Source of the DNA: Aphelocoma coerulescens
Lineage: Eukaryota; Chordata; Aves; Passeriformes; Corvidae
DNA: 64,000 nucleotides
Assembly (NCBI RefSeq): GCF_041296385.1
Contig: NC_091023.1
Span: 7,068,924-7,132,923 of the forward strand
Direction: 5' to 3'
The translations under genes and the position numbers were made by a program. The notes under the pieces are model-generated. The model worked only from the letters and a program-made list of their open reading frames with translations, searched no databases and was not told the DNA's origin. Positions 62,168-64,000 of the stretch are shown here, one piece after another; the stretch's first letter is position 1, and each line of letters begins with the position of its first letter.

Positions 62168-64000
62168 GTACCGGGGCGCGGCTGCCCGCGGACGGCCACT
62201 GAGCGCTGGGGCGGGGAGGAGCGGAGCGGGGTGACTCCTCGCCCTGCGCGGGGCTGAGCGGAGCTGCCGGGGCTGCCGCGCAGAGCCGCCGCTCCCCGCA
62301 GAGAGGGGCACAAAGTTTGGGAGGGCGGGGGCTCGGCGGGTCGGCAGCGGGTGCCCGCAGCTCGCCGGCCGCTACTTTCCCGGGGCGATGCGGGAGCGGC
62401 CGGGCTGGGCCGGGCGGGAGGTGCCGCTCCTGTGGGAGCCGCGGATCGGGCATGGGGTCAGGACTGCGCCTCCGCGGGCTGGGGCTGGGCCGAGCTCAGC
62501 GGGAGGAGAAGGCGCTGGAGCTCCCCGTGGCACGGGGTGACCTCCGCCCGCCGCTCGCGGTGCCGCAGGTGTAGCGAGGGTCCCGCTGTTCCGCAGCGCT
62601 CCCACCTCCCAGCCAGCCTTGCCCCTTCTAAAGGCTCTGGTCTCACAGGTGTCGGGGATTTCTTGCCTCTGCTTGCGTTCTTTTCCCTCGCATTGTTTCC
62701 ATGCAGTTTAGGACTGGCTTTCAAACCCCAAGTTTTAGAAACTTAGTTTTGAGAACTCTGTCTCAGTCTATTTTATATTATTTTCAAACGTTTCAGTTGC
62801 TCTTATTTTTTATATGGGGCTTTGCCGTTTATTTTATTTGTGAACATGTGTGTGAGACAGAAGAGAAAACTTCAGTGTTTGTTTGGCGTTTGTTTTCCTA
62901 AGAAAACCGCAACCAACTGCTTGAGCCGTAACTTTATGAGGAAATTGATTTTTTCCAGCAAATGTTACTTGACTTCGTTTACATTTACGTGTATGAATAG
63001 CAGAAAGTGACTGTAGGAAATGGATTGTGCCTTCTGTTACTAACCCAACGTACCTTGGTGTCCTGGTGGAAATACAGTGTTTTCTGGGCAGGTTAACATC
63101 TAACACGCAACATTTTGATGGAGGGGAGTTATTTCCATCCTCTTTACTTTCTAATTTAATTCAAGGTAATTATTTCCTTTATAAGGATCTTTTCTTTATA
63201 TAAGGGTGTGAGCTTTTATTTCTTGGGAGATGTCTTTTAAACGCTGCCGGTAGTTCACCAGACGAAACGGGGTCGTTCTCTCGTTGGGCTCTTCTGTGCC
63301 TTTCACCACTGGAGGGCTGCAGAGAACATTTTTGGAGAACAGTAGCCACAATCTGCCAGTACTTGGTGGCTAAAAATAGGCATTTCAGGGTTATTTATAT
63401 TGATATTCAAGTGCTTTAAGTTTTTTCTTATTACTTTATTGGATATAATTGGATATTTTCAAAGACTATAATGCAGTACTAATAAATGGAGTAAGATATC
63501 TTGGCATTATATGCAGTTAATATTTGATATGCCTTTTTTTTCCTCCACCTGATCGGTAGAGGAAAGAAAAAAAGGGTTCATTTCAGCAAGAACCTGGTGC
63601 TACTTTCTCCTTGCTCTCTGTTTTTCTACAGTAAGCAAGTTTTAAGTCAAAAGGCATTTTGTGGGTATCTCGTGGACACAATTGCAAAGCTTGGTACTGT
63701 AACCATAATGTGGACTTGGGGCTTGAAGGTGCGTTCTGGTTGGAGACACAGGTAGGATGTGGTGTGTAGAAAACTCCTTTGGTGCCTTGAGCATCCTGTT
63801 GTACAGAGGATCAAAAAACCCAAAGATAATGATTTCAGTTCTCATCCTATCTCATCTTCTTGGCTGTGCTCTGCTGCCTCTCATTTAAAAACCAAAACCA
63901 ACTGCCCTCCACCCCCACTCCTTTTTCCCACATTTTTGAAGATGGGGAGAAGGATTACAGGAACAGTTCTGGTTCTCGCTTTTCACTCAGTAGAAAATAA
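62168..64000 (+). other. Beginning of intron 1 of the right-edge gene
   Basis: After the donor at 62168 the sequence stays GC-rich to about 62.6 kb, then becomes AT-rich with only short open frames. No second exon with a convincing acceptor and donor was found before the window ends. First introns of several kilobases are common in CpG-island genes, so the next exon is probably outside the window. Confidence 0.65.

Larger units (their letters stand above)
61750..62610 (+). promoter_or_regulatory. CpG island promoter of the right-edge gene
   Basis: CpG frequency and GC content rise sharply near 61.75 kb and fall after about 62.6 kb. The rest of the window is CpG-poor and AT-rich. There is no TATA box in the expected position upstream of the first exon. 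GC boxes (GGGGCGGGG at 61953-61961 and 62208-62216), a CRE-like site and an octamer/POU-like ATGAATATTC are present. This is the usual architecture of a broadly or developmentally expressed vertebrate gene with dispersed start sites. The island covers the 5' untranslated region, the first coding exon and the start of intron 1. Confidence 0.9.

Noticed and set aside
61620..62453. 277-codon - strand open frame across the CpG island
   Set aside because: Stop codons are scarce in GC-rich DNA, and the peptide is Ala/Pro/Arg/Gly low complexity. It is antisense to the supported exon and has no domain.

Overview
The window looks like vertebrate nuclear DNA, most likely from a bird. The strongest evidence is two 3' ends of CR1 LINEs of avian type (about 5.2 kb and 50.3-50.6 kb), a much older CR1 reverse-transcriptase remnant near 17.2 kb, and low overall repeat density with no mammalian-type SINEs. 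It is AT-rich, with no operons, ribosome-binding sites, CRISPR arrays or recognisable tRNA/rRNA genes.

Layout. From 1 to about 61.7 kb the sequence is mainly noncoding. It holds homopolymer runs, T/G-rich low-complexity tracts, microsatellites, one LTR-like endogenous retroviral element (about 25.5-26.2 kb), a 36-base C run (15.94 kb), a 42-bp AT/GT palindrome inside a dinucleotide array (19.9 kb), a two-tier perfect inverted repeat (21.82-21.88 kb) and a 55-bp tandem duplication (39.93-40.04 kb). The open frames of 60-190 codons spread over this area are about what chance gives in this base composition, and almost none is supported as a gene.

The one convincing gene is at the right edge, on the + strand. 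A TATA-less CpG island (about 61.75-62.61 kb) with a CRE-like site and GC boxes contains a first coding exon (62079-62167) for a basic N-terminus followed by a hydrophobic signal or anchor segment. It ends at a consensus splice donor, and the rest of the window is its first intron. I could not identify the gene from 29 residues.

The most interesting uncertain region is on the - strand at 46.73-45.71 kb. A 148-base exon-like block with good splice signals is followed by about 220 mostly open codons, a stop, and a polyadenylation hexamer 70 bases later, but one frameshift interrupts it. It could be a decayed gene, an unannotated terminal exon with an assembly error, or chance. Weaker coding-like segments lie on the same strand between 55 and 61.3 kb.
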